A stretch of 64,000 nucleotides of DNA from Carposina sasakii (GCA_014607495.2 CP053155.1:3596001-3660000), one strand, 5' to 3'; counted from the first letter of the stretch, positions 30,837 to 43,019 are shown. Notes: a model not told the origin generated them from the letters alone. Numbers and translations: made by a program.

Positions 30837-32184
30837 TGGTGTAATAAAAAACAATAGTCTGTAATGTGTAAATGCTAAATAAAACTGGACAATGGTATCT
30901 AATGTGTAAACTTCTATAGAACTACGATCACTGCGCGTGTAATGTACTCTCGCGATTGTCGATTTAAAGTTACTGGAACTGACACAATATTAATTAATTA
31001 ATGTTAATTAGAGTGCGTTTCACTAAATAGTTCTTTCGTATTATGGCCGCTAGCTACTTTGACTAAATAGGGTCGTTTACAGTTTTTTTTATTTGTATTT
31101 ATATCTAAAGATCTTAAAATATTTTTTAAATTTTTATTTTTTTATTTATATTATTTCTATATTTATTTATTATTTATATATTTATATGAAACATTTTCGA
31201 AAAAAAAACTTTGCTAGATTGATAACTTTCCGGGATATAACGATTTTAGACTTGCCAAAAAACGCTCCAAACAAACGGCTACCACGACGTAACGTCGCTC
31301 TTTAAGCAACTTTTATGCGCGTGAAAGAACTTTTGTTCTACAGCTATATTAAATATTGCGTTTATAAATATGGTCACAAAACAAAAGTTGCTGTAAATGA
31401 TGCAGGTGGACATATGATGTTGTAATTATCAATTAATCTACCTCATTTGGACACATAATCAAATTGTAATTTTACAGATCGGTATGATTTTGGTTATTTA
31501 TTCTGATAAGAATAAGATGTTATTAAGATTCAACCATAGGTAACTACCCCATTATCTGTGTTACTCTCAAAAATGTTAGTTCCGAAATAGTTAGGAGTTA
31601 TAATATGAAACGTGCTCTAGAAGGCTTATTAGAGTACCTACATTGTATACAGTTGCTGACTGTCTCAAATAAATAAAATAAAATACATAGGTACATGCTG
31701 TAGGTAAATGAGAATCATATAGGCGATTACTTACAATTTATACGGCATCTTATAAGAAACATCTATCATATTCATATCCTACACATCATGTTTTATTCTT
31801 ATAGGAACGTATGAATCGGCATAGATAGAGTGTTGACAGCTTATGTTTTTTTGACAGCTACCAAATAGTCATTTGCTTTTATAATCAGTTTGCGTTATGA
31901 TTATGTCGTTGTTAATATATCCTTGTTTCCTCCAAGCATATCAGCTGTCCCCGTGTGTCGACTCCAGTGTATCTACATCCTTGTGCAGAGGCAGCGACCC
32001 ATGATAGATTCGAGTCATTTCCTGATTGTGATGTCGCAATTCACTGGAGTTAGTGACCATATGTGGAGCATGTCGTTACATATACTAGTAGAGATATAGC
32101 TTGGGGACGGGGACTATCAAAAACTAGTGTGACAGTTTTATTATACTTAGTGCTTAAATAAACATATATATATAGCTAGAACTA
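30837..32184. other. Unassigned AT-rich stretch
   Basis: No gene recognised; 31080-31190 is almost pure A/T. A short frame at 31890-32099 has no supporting features. Confidence 0.35.
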
Positions 32185-32312
32185 GAGGATCATAAGGATA
32201 TGGGATCCCATAGCCACGTTTAGATTTGTAAGGATAAATGGACCTAAATTATTTGTAATAAGTTGCCAGCTTATCGCCCGCTTATGCAATTCCTGAGTCG
32301 ACTCCTATGAAT
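32185..32312 (+). repeat. Dispersed repeat R copy
   Basis: GGGATCCCATAGCCACGTTT, GCCAGCTTATCGCCCGC and CCTGAGTCGACTCCTATG. Confidence 0.6.
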
Positions 32313-32897
32313 TTTCGTGAAGAAATAAAAACATAGTTACTTCACTGAATAACTTTTTAATAAGTGCCTACAAAATACAGAAATAGATTTTTAGAGGCAT
32401 ATCTGTGTAGGTAGTTAAAGTTACATGAAAATAAATTGCATTATATTTATGAAACTTAAAATGTCGTTAATTAAAATGAAGCTATTTTAATATCTGTAGT
32501 ATCAAGTTAGTTACGTAATTTCAACATTTTTATTCTAATTAGATAAGTTTTATTATTAGTTCTATAGGTATAATAAAATTTATAATGAGCTGCTATAGAA
32601 TAAAAAACAGCAGAATTCTACTATAACACATTCCTGATTTTACTACCTTTGCCCGACAAATTATTATAGCAAAAATGAGCTCGTTGCTTTTAATTTATGT
32701 CATGTTATTTATGTAAACGTTTTATTTATTTCTTGTTATTTTCTGTAACTTTCTAATTTACATTTACAAATTTTGAAAGTGCTTTCGTTTTATTATCTTT
32801 TATTTATTTATTTATTTATTAAGATGAGGCATACCAACATCACATGTATTAAAAAGGTTTCATTGTCATATTTTAATTTTATCCTCACTTATTTTAT
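32313..32897. other. Unassigned stretch with a (TTTA)n tail
   Basis: TTTATTTATTTATTTATTTA at about 32801-32820 is followed by AGGCATACCAACATCACATG, which recurs near 60507. This is probably a shared repeat end. Confidence 0.35.
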
Positions 32898-33383
32898 AAA
32901 TGCGAAAGTAGCTCTGTCTGTTTGTTCAGCTTTCACGTCAAAACTACAGAATAGATTTAAATTAAATTTAGTACATAGGTACTCTAGAGCCTGAGAAAGG
33001 ACATAGGCTACTTTTTACATACATACATATAATCACGCCTTTATCCCTTACGGGGTAGGCAGAGCATCAAGGGCCGATAGGACCACATGGTGCCACTTCT
33101 GACCAATTTTGAGGGTATAGTTGAGATGTACAAGTTCGGTTAGTAGTGATAGTTGGTCAGCCCATCGCCTACAAAACATTAAGACCCTCTTGTTCCTCTA
33201 CTGACTTGTACAGTATGCCCAGAAAGAGAAGCAGCTGTAGTATTATACGTTTTTGTTTCACTCCCAGAGCAGCATAGAAGATAGGCTACTTTTTATCCCG
33301 AGAAAATATTTTCATCCCGGATAATTTCGATATATTATTTTTTCTGCAGTCCACGTTGACGGAGTCGCGGTCGTCCACCACTA
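32898..33383 (+). mobile_element. Lep1-type Helitron-like element split by retroposon Z
   Basis: TGCGAAAGTAGCTCTGTCTG and GAAAGGACATAGGCTAC on the left; ATAGGCTACTTTTTATCCCG through TAATTTCGATATATTATTTT to GTCCACCACTAG on the right. The direct repeat at the junctions marks the 263-bp insertion. Confidence 0.75.
33018..33280 (-). mobile_element. Retroposon Z full copy with 14-15-bp target duplication
   Basis: Flanked by ATAGGCTACTTTTT A at 33003-33017 and 33281-33295. Read in reverse it ends GGCGTGATTATATGTATGTA, a simple-repeat 3' tail. Long variable target duplication plus a 3' microsatellite tail indicate LINE-driven retroposition. No reading frame and no clear Pol III boxes, so it may be a LINE 3' end or a SINE. 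Confidence 0.82.
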
Positions 33384-33512
33384 GTATCTATATAATTAAA
33401 ATAAAATTACGTAATTTGTTCTAGGAGAGTGAATTTGTTACGAGAACTACAGGTATACCTGTGCGTTTAAAAAATACTTACTATCATTGTCACTTCATAA
33501 GATAGTATGGTC

Positions 33513-33636
33513 GATTTCGGCAGTCACACTTAAACCTAAACCTAATCCTAGTCAGGTCTATCTCTCTCCGTTCTTAACATAAATGGCTGAGACAGAAAAA
33601 AGGACAGTTAGAACTAATTTTACGTTTAGGTTTAAG
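33513..33636. mobile_element. MITE-F copy, truncated at one end
   Basis: TTTCGGCAGTCACACTTAAA to TACGTTTAGGTTTAAG; the terminal dozen bases of the right end are missing. Confidence 0.65.
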
Positions 33637-33790
33637 GGTCGGTTCATATCTGACGGAACATGCGCCGCGTATTATTATCGGTCGCGTAACGCCAGAACAG
33701 ACAAAATGTAAAGAAAAACACTCGACCGTTCACACTCAACCGATGATACGTTAGAGCGTCGAGTGTATGTACGAGTAAGATATATATTAG

Positions 33791-33928
33791 ATTCCGGCAG
33801 TCACACTTAAACCTAAACCTAATCTTAGACCTAATCTTATCTCTCTCCGTTCTTAACGTAAATGGCTGAGAGAGAAAAGTACAGGTAGGACTAATTTTTC
33901 GTTTAGGTTTAAGTGTGACTGCCGGAAT
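33791..33928. mobile_element. MITE-F copy with perfect 28-bp inverted ends
   Basis: ATTCCGGCAGTCACACTTAA at 33791 and its exact inverse ending at 33928; arms 33791-33818 and 33901-33928 match at all 28 positions. Confidence 0.85.
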
Positions 33929-33979
33929 CAACCATATTAGTTGTTTACATACAAAGCCGGAGCTAGCTTGTAATACTAG

Positions 33980-34125
33980 GTAGCCAGAACTACAGTATGG
34001 AGCAGCAGCATGAAGAAGAACCCACAGCCACGTTCAGCATAGCGGGGCCAGATACCTATCAGTGGGCAAGATCAGTGACAGGTGACTAGCTCATCGCCCG
34101 AGAGAAAGTTCTTTTCTGCTTTCTT
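33980..34125 (+). repeat. Dispersed repeat R copy
   Basis: GTAGCCAGAACTACAG, CACAGCCACGTTCAGCATAG and GACTAGCTCATCGCCCGAGA. Confidence 0.6.
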
Positions 34126-34509
34126 TAGCGGACGCTGATGATATGTAGATGTACGTACATCCCTTAGCCACATAGCAGCCATTTTGAAAAAAAAACACAA
34201 ACTAAATGAATATCATACTAGTACTCATAAGAACTATGTACAAGCAGACGAAGCCACGGGATATAGCTATCTCAAAAATTTAAGCAAATGTCGGCCAGCG
34301 TATTTGTTAATACGTTTATTGACCGAAAACCCTCACACAATAGGCCATAGGCCCTTCAAATTCCTATCTCATTGTAGTACGGAGGTTCATGGGCCGTGTC
34401 GTTTTTGATGAACTCTGTTTGAAATACCAACAGCTTATTGATAAAGTCGGTTTAACGGTCGATGTAACGCACGAACATTTTCTTTTAACACCTTGGCACT
34501 TCAATGAAC

Positions 34510-34700
34510 TCTACATACATACAAATACACGATCATAAAGGAGAACTAACAGCATCATTTAGCTTAGCGGGGATAGATGTAAATAACCAATGATGAGTTG
34601 CTAGATTATCGCCTGAGAGAATACCCGAGTTTCTGTCGACTCTTACCACATTCCCGGAAAGAGACGCAGCTAAAGCATCCTAGTGAAGCAACACACCAAC
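34510..34700 (+). repeat. Dispersed repeat R copy
   Basis: AGCATCATTTAGCTTAGCGG, GATGAGTTGCTAGATTATCG, GAGTTTCTGTCGACTCTTAC and GTGAAGCAACACACCAACGC. Confidence 0.65.
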
Positions 34701-35497
34701 GCAATACTCTAACTACTGAATAAGTACTAAAACAAAAATATTTGATATGGGTGACAAAAATAATACTTAATTATGAACATTAGTAATAAAATAATATATT
34801 TATCGATATATAATTAGTAATTAGAAGATTTTTTTGTGACATGTCAAAGATAGTTATGGTGATATGGTGACGGTCGTTTGTGTTCCTACAGAATAAACTT
34901 TCGTATGTTAGCAGTTAATAAAATAGATTAATCTAGGTTAAATAAGAATGTTTACATATTTAATACCTATATCCCGTTAAAGGAAGATTCACAGTTAAAG
35001 TTCCACGAGTTGTTCCCCATCAACCGGTCGTTTCCCATCGACCAATGTAAACGAAGCATACCATGTTATGGTGATAGTTTCATACGATAATTGACCATTG
35101 TCAGTCTATTTATTGCACGGTTAATGATATTTACGACTACGATAGCCATCGCTGCATCTATTACAATGATCTAATTTGAAATAGAGGAAACTTATTTGGT
35201 GATGTTTTCCGCTTACAGTCAGGAGTGGAATATTTTAATTTTAATTTAGTTTTAACATAATACAACCGTCACGCCTATTACATATAGGTATGCCCAATGA
35301 GTTTGGACGGAAGTGGGCCAATTATAAACCAAATTTTCTCATTTTTACCTATTTTAACGCCTATGTGATGTTATGTTTTGGAAATAGTATTATCTACTTA
35401 GATATTTATGTACATAGTATGTATAGGTATAATATGGACCGATGATTGGTTGGTAGTGACCGGATGGCAAAAACGGGCGATCGAGCCGTGTGGCGTG
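34701..35497. other. Unassigned stretch
   Basis: No gene or repeat recognised. Confidence 0.35.
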
Positions 35498-35550
35498 CTC
35501 TGGGGGAGGCCTACGCCCAGCAGTGGACTGCAATATGCTGACGAATACGA
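35498..35550 (+). mobile_element. LINE 3' end T, short fragment
   Basis: GGGGGAGGCCTACGCCCAGC then AGTGGACTGCAATATGCTGA. Confidence 0.65.
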
Positions 35551-37624
35551 ATAAGTACACGTGTACGTCTGTCTTCCCAAAACGAAGTAGTCGGAACAAC
35601 ATTTAGCGAGACCTTATGTAAAGATCAGTGAGATATTATAAACATAATATGACCTATGTTGAGCTATCTTTATAATTAGCGCAAACTCATGTCCTAAAAT
35701 CAAACATTTTCAATCACTGAGAAGTAAAAACACCTCATAGTCCCAGTAGCAGACAATGTATGCAAAAAACATTGTTGGCAATCTGTCCCCATTTAGGTCA
35801 AATTAGGTCCATTTAAGGCGACGTTTAAAGCTAGTGTTCAGGTCGTAGGACAGAGCCGGCCGGATGCGCCGTGGGCGGGTTGAATGTATTGTCATTGGAA
35901 GCCTGCTTTTTTTCGGGTGACCAACGATTGAGGATTTTTTGAGAAAGTAATCTATAGATATAAGCCATCTTGAATGCAGACTAGGAACCTTAGTTATAGC
36001 TTTTACGAGTAGATATTACATATATTTTCCTGTCAATTATAACGAGGTTGTAACTTTACGCGCGGTTTTAGATATAGTAGTAGGGTAGATGTGTATTATT
36101 GGTTATAACTTACAAAATTTCAGAGAATATACCTTAGAATCTAATTAACTACGATCGCTACTATTGCAATTGGCCGTTAACAGTTGTTGTGATTAGATTG
36201 AATTCTCACTTTTTTAGTTAGCGTTATCTTATCATGTAAAACATTCTCTTTTAAAAGTTGCTATTACTTGACTAAAGGTACCTAAGATATACACTATAAC
36301 AGCACAAACATTCATATATTTTTTTCATGGAACCCTTACTCAAAACAGAAATAGAACTCGTTCATAGTAGAGCATAATGTATAGAATCGTGACTTCGGTT
36401 ACCAAAACGGCCGAAGGGTATTAGACACCTAATTCGTTAAAATTAACAACCGTATTATAGGGCTGATGGTTCTTTTTTTCTTTCTTCTTTACACACTTTA
36501 CAATAAAAAAAAGAGTTCTATAACGTATGGCCACTCCAATACGATTTGACATTGACAACCAAATGATGATGATGATGATGATGACGTGAGTAGTTTTTCA
36601 AATTCAAATAATTTGTGCGACATGAAAGCATACACAAAGTTATTTGTCGTATGTATTTTTTTTATATGTTAGGTACCTACTTTCTATGTGCCCACCTTGA
36701 AATAAGACCGCGTATAGTGTAAAATGCATATTCCATGGCCACCGTAGTCCACGGGAACAAAACCTATTGTCTCCGGTAAGACTATTAGCGGAATTATTGT
36801 TTGTCCTCCACTATTAGTTCACCCACTTATTACTCAGCCTACCTCTTCCGTCGCTCTGCGGTGCTAGTACATCCTTAATTGTAGTTTTAGTTAATTTCCA
36901 TGCTTTTCCATATCTATATTCATGTATTTGGGGGCCATTTTGTTTAATACTGCCTACGGGAAAATGATATAAGTAGATAAGATGTGACATGATGTGACCT
37001 AACTAGGCATGCCATGTAGACTACTTCAACAAAATTTCTAAACCATAGACCTATCCCGTATCCCGTAAATTAATTTACTTCTTGCGTAGACACTAGCGAC
37101 ACAGAAATTAGTATGGATAAGTTTGTAATACACCATAGATTTCGCTATTGTCAATCAAATGCATCACAACACAACATAACCTTTTGATCTTTATTTCAAT
37201 AATAGATATAAATTTATCCACCTTGGATTTATGAAACGTGTAACGCTTGTCAATCAGCGACTTTTTGTATTTCTTTTCTTATAGAATAACAATTATTTAT
37301 CGTCAGGTACATATATAGGTAGGTATATATGTCACAGTTATTTGTGCTATAACCCGTCAGCAATGCGTTTCCGTTGCCTCCTTTTCATACTTCCTTTATA
37401 GGTAGCTAGGTAGTTAGCTGATGGAAACAGGATACCTGCAAAGCCACCTCAGGTTTACTGCCATATACTTTATGGCCGCACTTCAGTTTCAATTCAAAAC
37501 TAGTAGTGCCTATTTGCATGGTCCTAAAACATGTGAAAATGGAAGTTCAATACAAAAGGAAACTCATATTTTTGCTATGTATACGAGCGACTAAGGCGAT
37601 ACGAAACTTTTTAAGGAAAACAGT
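35551..37624. other. Unassigned stretch with a (ATG)n microsatellite
   Basis: No gene recognised. ATG-repeat run at 36563-36584. A GC-richer patch near 35850-35900 (GGCCGGATGCGCCGTGGGCG) has no identified partner. Confidence 0.4.
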
Positions 37625-37825
37625 CTTACATACATACATAGATATACAGACACGGTTGTGTCCCCAAAATGGTAGGCCAGAACTGCAGGATCACAAAGAA
37701 TATCCTATAGTCACGTTCAGCACAGCTTGACCAAACATAAATATCAGTGATATATTGCTAGCTCATCGCTTGAGAGAACATCTCTGAGTTTCAGCTGATG
37801 TATTCTAGTGAAACATAGGGTCACA
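37625..37825 (+). repeat. Dispersed repeat R copy
   Basis: ACACGGTTGTGTCCCCAAAA, CCTATAGTCACGTTCAGCAC and GCTGATGTATTCTAGTGAAA. Confidence 0.65.
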
Positions 37826-38056
37826 AGAGGAGGCAGAACAGTCAAACAGTCAAAATGGTCGCTAACCTTGGAATTTTAATATGTTACTTACCTATAATTG
37901 TGCAGTTTATATTCTATGGGTAGGTACTTCGCTATATTAAAACCGCAGTAACAGATGGCGCTATAAACAAATAATTACCCTTATATTTTGTAATTTTATG
38001 TGAAAGCGTAGCCACTTACGTTACAGAAAGAAAGACTGATTGTACTACAGGGGATT

Positions 38057-38255
38057 TACAGGGTATAAGAAAAGCGGTCGGTTAAGCGAAATGCTATAAA
38101 ATAGCCCACTATAGGGAACATTTCCACATTTGGGACTCGAAATAAAATATTTAGGATCCGATTCGAGTTTCAAACTTTGTCGTCTAGTTTTCTATAAAGT
38201 GGGCAATGTTTCAAGAAATTTACTTTTGTTACTACTCCTTTTGTTACACCCTGTA
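38057..38255. mobile_element. MITE-A copy, diverged, first of a pair
   Basis: TACAGGGTATAAGAAAAGCG to TTTTGTTACACCCTGTA. Next copy starts three bases on. Confidence 0.7.
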
Positions 38256-38258
38256 TTA

Positions 38259-38524
38259 TACAGGATGTAACAAAAAGGGTATGTTAAGCGAAAAGCTATG
38301 TAAATAGCCCACTGTAGAGAACCTATCCACAAAATTTGAGACCCGAAATCACATGTTTATTTTTCCCGATAGTATGGAGAATTTTTCAAATATCTCAGGA
38401 ATTTTCATACAATCTTGAAAAATAAAAATGTGTTTTCGAGTCTCAAATTTTGGAAATAGGTTCTCTATAGTGGGCTATTTACATAGCTTTTCGCTTAACA
38501 TACCCTTTCTGTTACACCCTCTAT
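38259..38524. mobile_element. MITE-A copy, second of a pair
   Basis: TACAGGATGTAACAAAAAGG to CTGTTACACCCTCTATA, full length with well matched arms. Confidence 0.82.
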
Positions 38525-38801
38525 ATGTAACACCACTGAAAGTATTGTAAATGTATATTGTATATCATGTGAGCAACCTGCAGTTACTCGTATTATAAAA
38601 TTGGTTTTCGTGGTTACTGTTGCAAATACTAAACAATAGCGCTCTTTCGATATTAAACTGTTATAAATAATTCCTAAGAACAATACACTGAAATGTAGGA
38701 AAACCGCAAATATTATGTAGAAATGTATTAGTGATGTAAGAATAAATAGAAATTTATAAAGAGAGCTTCATAACCACGTAAAATACATAGGACTCATTTT
38801 T

Positions 38802-39010
38802 ACAGCCGATTTTTCTAATGGTCAGTGGGGTAAGCACGAACCTTTTAACGCGGCGTAACGCTAGCGACTCGCTAGTAAAATCTATGTGATTTGACAGTTG
38901 GACGATAGCGTAAAGGACTATCGAGAGGTTCGTGCTTACCCCGCAGATAGCTTACTGAAGGATAAAGTTGATGCTGTCTCTAGTCAAGTTTTAGAGAAAG
39001 ACAGCATCAA
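38802..39010. mobile_element. MITE-C copy split by a nested foldback
   Basis: ACAGCCGATTTTTCTAATGG then, after the nested element, ATAGCTTACTGAAGGATAAA with GTTGATGCTGTCTC facing GAGAAAGACAGCATCAA. The right end is degraded. Confidence 0.7.
38826..38943. mobile_element. 118-bp foldback element nested in MITE-C
   Basis: GGGGTAAGCACGAACCT at the left and AGGTTCGTGCTTACCCC at the right; CAG occurs immediately on both sides (38823-38825, 38944-38946), which fits a 3-bp target duplication as in PIF/Harbinger-type insertions, though the assignment is tentative. Confidence 0.75.
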
Positions 39011-39064
39011 ATAAGATTTATCTTTCTCCTCCAAAATCAGCCAAATTAAAAAAAAAACGTCAAA

Positions 39065-39441
39065 TACAGGTGATTTTTGGTCGTCAACGTTCCCGAAAAC
39101 TACGGAATCTCCTCATCATCGCGATCATTTTTTTCTCCATGGAAGCATATATGGGAAGTGTCTGGTTTCCAAAATATTAGGGTCCAAAGTTGAATATATA
39201 GACTGCGTTTTCCTGCATAAATGCACATTGACGCATATAGGAAGCATTTTTTCACAAGAAATAATTAATATCTGTCTATGAAAGAACTAGCATAAACACT
39301 GGAGACTATAAATTTTGCCCGATCAAGTAATTTAAAAAAAATTACTTCTTTTCCCAGCATTTTTTTTGGCATAAACTTACTTTATTTGATGTATAGAGTA
39401 CGTACCCTTCGTTAAGGGTGGCGAGGAAAAAACATCCTGTA
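39065..39441 (-). mobile_element. MITE-B copy
   Basis: TACAGGTGATTTTTGGTCGT to AAAAAACATCCTGTA, reverse orientation relative to 58500-58875. Confidence 0.82.
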
Positions 39442-39654
39442 TTTACATTATGAAGATATTAACTTGTGATGTTGTCCCATATAAATTTCAGCTATTTCAA
39501 AATTACGTAAGTACATAATCAGATGATGCGTTTAATAACAATTTGATTTTTTGATAGCTTTTTAAAATCTTTTACTTAGGACATATTTCATGACTGAAAA
39601 GGATTTAATTACTTAATTAACCCATAGAAATTTTATGAAAATGCCTTTCATTTC

Positions 39655-39832
39655 ATTCTCAGAGGGTCTTGGTGTTTTGTAGGCGACGGGCAGACCACCT
39701 GTCACTACTAACCGAACTTGTACATCTCAACGATACCCTCAAAATTGGTCAGAAGTGGCACCATGTGGTTCTATGGCCCTTGGTACTCTACCTACGCCGT
39801 AAGGGATAAAGGCGTGATTATATGTATGTATG
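39655..39832 (+). mobile_element. Retroposon Z copy, 5'-truncated
   Basis: GTCTTGGTGTTTTGTAGGCG to GTAAGGGATAAAGGCGTGAT followed by a TATGTATGTATG tail. Confidence 0.72.
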
Positions 39833-40109
39833 TTTCTCAGTCGCCAGTGTGAAGATACCTTTGTATAAAGGTGAATTCACACATGTGTTACGAAAGCTCC
39901 CAGAAGCGCGCGAGTAGTAAATGTAGATGGGTTGAAACTGGGTCCATTTGTACCTACTGGAGTTAAACATACTGATGGAAAGGATGAGAAGCCAGAAAAT
40001 ATTAGACGTATTTACCTACTATGCGATTTAGCCATCTCGATGATATAGGTACTCGTAAATGAAGAGAGTAAAAAACATTTATTTCGGTCAACTATAGATC
40101 CGGCTAGAA

Positions 40110-40445
40110 TAGGGTTGCCAACCGTCCTGTTTTCCCAGGACATGCCCTGCTTTTTGGGGTGTCCTGGGCTGTCCTAGATAGTTTTTAAGCATCGTTCTGA
40201 GTTTTAGAGTCCTGACACATTCGCTACCAGCAGATTTTCTATGGTTGCCGACATTAGGTTAACGCCTAGTGCGACGATGAAATAAATAAGCGTGAGTAGC
40301 ACCTCTAGAAAACCTAAAAGAAGCAAATACGTAGTCGCCGGTATATACTGAATGTGTTAAAGACCTATTTTTGAAATTCGCACGCCACTATCCTGGTATT
40401 TCTTGTTCAAATCCTAGTTTTCAAAGGTTTGAGATGGCAACCCTA
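40110..40445. mobile_element. hAT-type MITE with 8-bp target duplication
   Basis: TAGGGTTGCCA at the left and TGGCAACCCTA at the right, 336 bp, bracketed by GGCTAGAA at 40102-40109 and 40446-40453. No coding capacity; differs from the copy at 24022. Confidence 0.85.
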
Positions 40446-40453
40446 GGCTAGAA

Positions 40454-40924
40454 GACATGTGATGTTAGTATGACTTCTGTCTGTCATTTCAAGACTCAAG
40501 TACTGAGAGCTTTCAAGTTTCTTTTATAAATGTTGAGAAACATAGTGACAAAGTTTAGTGTCACTTATTCCTTATTCAATTTGTGTTAATTATGTCCTTA
40601 CTATTCAACAATACCTTTCTACTTTCGCTGTCGACTTTAGGTGAAATTAGTTTTTTTTTTCTCTTAAATAAAATCAAAACAGTTCATTAAACCCATGTTT
40701 CCTACTACCTACCGAGATTTGAACCCCGAACCAAAGGCACCGAAAGTTCGCCGATCTTGCAAGCTGTGTGTATCTCACGTGGGTGTGAGGCAACTTTCTA
40801 ACTATTTTGTAAATTTATTGGCTCTGGCCTGCAATTGGTGAGTCTCCATTGATTTTATGACACTCCCTGTACAATTGGATATATAGGAGCTTAAGAAATA
40901 TTACATAAATACCTAATGCGTACA
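40454..40924. other. Unassigned stretch with a tRNA-like trace
   Basis: GAGATTTGAACCCCGAACC near 40720 resembles a reversed B box, so a decayed SINE is possible. No gene. Confidence 0.35.
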
Positions 40925-41140
40925 AACCTACACACGCCTGTGTTTCGAAATGGGGTAGTTAGAACTGCAGGATCATAAAAAATATCCCATAGCCACGTTT
41001 ATATATCATATCGGAGATAGATCAGTGACAAGTTTGCTAGCTCTTCGCCTGAGAGAATACCCGAGTCCCTTAGTCGACTCTTACGACATGCGCGGAAGGA
41101 GATGCAGCTGATGTTTTCTAGTGAAACCCCGCATCAGTAC
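40925..41140 (+). repeat. Dispersed repeat R reference copy
   Basis: Most complete unexpanded copy: AATGGGGTAGTTAGAACTGC, CCCATAGCCACGTTTATATA, GCTCTTCGCCTGAGAGAATA, CCCTTAGTCGACTCTTACGA, GGAAGGAGATGCAGCTGATG and GTGAAACCCCGCATCAGTAC. Confidence 0.7.
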
Positions 41141-41741
41141 CGGAAAAATAATAATTTGAAAAGAATGAGGATATGTAATATGTGAGCAATTTCGATTTCG
41201 AGCAATATCCGCCTATTTCTCTAAGAACGCCTCGTGAACTTTTTCGATAACAAATCTGTGAAGAATATAAAATGGTCGGTCAAATCGACAGCTGATTAGC
41301 GTCTAAGAAACCGATATTTTTTTTTCTTATCTTGCAATATCAAATACTTCGCGTCTTTCCGCAATCTATAACAATGGCACTAGAACATTACTCAAGAATC
41401 AAGACGTTCAATAAACATAAGCCTCACAAACCTGTAATAACATTGATTTAATTAAAGGTCACAATGACAACTTCATTACAAAACGATTCTAATGACTCAC
41501 TGATTTAGTGAGTCATTCTTTTCGACATCTCTGATTATAATTTAAGACTTTAAGAAATTTCTACCCTTCTATAAATATTTACGTTGTTATTACAAAAGAG
41601 CGCCTAAAGTTAGATTCGTTTTAAATATGACATTTGACAGCAAAATGTATAGAATATCCGTCAAATTTAGGCAATGTTTCGCTTAAATGATGCTTATATT
41701 CTTTTGTAATTACACCTTAGACTTTGACTAAATTATCGTAT
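41141..41741. other. Unassigned stretch
   Basis: No gene or repeat recognised. Confidence 0.35.
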
Positions 41742-42160
41742 ATCGGACACGGTGTTTTCAGTCTTGCCTTCAAGTCGGAAGCCGTCAGTTCGATCCCAGT
41801 CACGGGCCTGTACCGCTGAATTTATTTCATGTACGGATTTTCTAAAAATTGACACTTAGCTTAAGGAGGGTTGGCGTCAGGCAGGCGGCTGGCCGTAAAA
41901 CAAATGTAAAACTTTTGGCAATGTGAGTTTCGAAAGAAATCTTGTTATTTATTCCCATAGCGGTGCGGTGCGGTGTGCGTCCGCAAGGTCGGGTTTGGGG
42001 AAACTGGCCTCTGGACCGCGACCCAGAATACACACATTGGGAACAATAGTGGAAAACTTGGCCAAATGCAAGGGGCAGATTATCACGGGAAAATAATATT
42101 GTACTATAAAATATTAATAAGAAAATGAAAAAATTCTTCACCCGAGTGAGATTTGAACTA
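41742..42160. repeat. tRNA-like SINE remnants and GC-richer patch
   Basis: CGTCAGTTCGATCCCAGTCA near 41786 looks like a B-box region; CACCCGAGTGAGATTTGAAC near 42139 is the reverse of a B-box text also present near 57250. Between them lies a GC-richer patch with GGTGCGGTGCGGTGTGCG. Confidence 0.4.
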
Positions 42161-42524
42161 AATCGATTCGTTGGTATTTCATTTCACTAAATTTGAAAAT
42201 AAGATGCGATAGAGAGACTTACTTAGGTACTGAAGGGTAAAAAATACGTCTCATCATTCTTTATATCAATAATTTATTCCGGAATTGTTTTACGACTAGG
42301 CATAATTAACATATAAAATTTATCTATTTTACGTAGGCCGAGTACCTACACGTGGATAGAAAATTAAAACAATTATGCAAATCGGCTCGTTAAGAATTCC
42401 TCATGAAATATTACTATTCATAACTTCTATATTCAATTATTCGTTGAGGAATGTAATTAATCTTTCAGTTTTATTACAAAACCCAAAGGGAAAACTTAGT
42501 TTAAAACGACATACTTTACTTATA

Positions 42525-42625
42525 TAGGTATACACTCACGGTTGAGTCTCCAAAATGGGGTAGACAGACCTGCAGGATCAAGAAGGAGTTTATAGAGCCA
42601 CCTTTAGCTTAGCTACTTGTAAAAG
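42525..42625 (+). repeat. Dispersed repeat R fragment
   Basis: CACGGTTGAGTCTCCAAAAT, GGGGTAGACAGACCTGCAGG and AGAGCCACCTTTAGCTTAG. Confidence 0.55.
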
Positions 42626-42694
42626 ATACTGTAAAATATGATTTGAAAATACATTGTACAAATTGTTGCAGATCAACGTTGATACCTACATACT

Positions 42695-42745
42695 ACGGCC
42701 TACGTCCAGCAGTGGACTGCAATAGGCTGACGACCACGACGACGA
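42695..42745 (+). mobile_element. LINE 3' end T, short fragment
   Basis: CGGCCTACGTCCAGCAGTGG then ACTGCAATAGGCTGACGACC and a GACGAC repeat tail. Confidence 0.6.
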
Positions 42746-43019
42746 CGACCTATATACTAGAAGAATTCCTAGCAAAGCCTTCACTGACCGACCAATTGCT
42801 GTTATCTGGGAAAAAAATTGGATTTATCTGGATCTTCAGTATTAAAATATGGCTGAGAACGACGAGAATGCGAAGGGAACACACGTCTAATCTCACAAAT
42901 GAAGCACAATTTCCCACAAATAAAAGAGACATCGAAAAGCAAAATCAATCAAATAGAAACGGGACGTTGGTCCCATGTATGAAGTACAGTGAAGAGAAGC
43001 GATATTCCCGTAAACTTCC

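Noticed and set aside
41842..42141. 100-codon minus-strand frame with a hydrophobic start
   Set aside because: Lies in SINE-like repeat sequence; the hydrophobic stretch comes from AT-rich codons.
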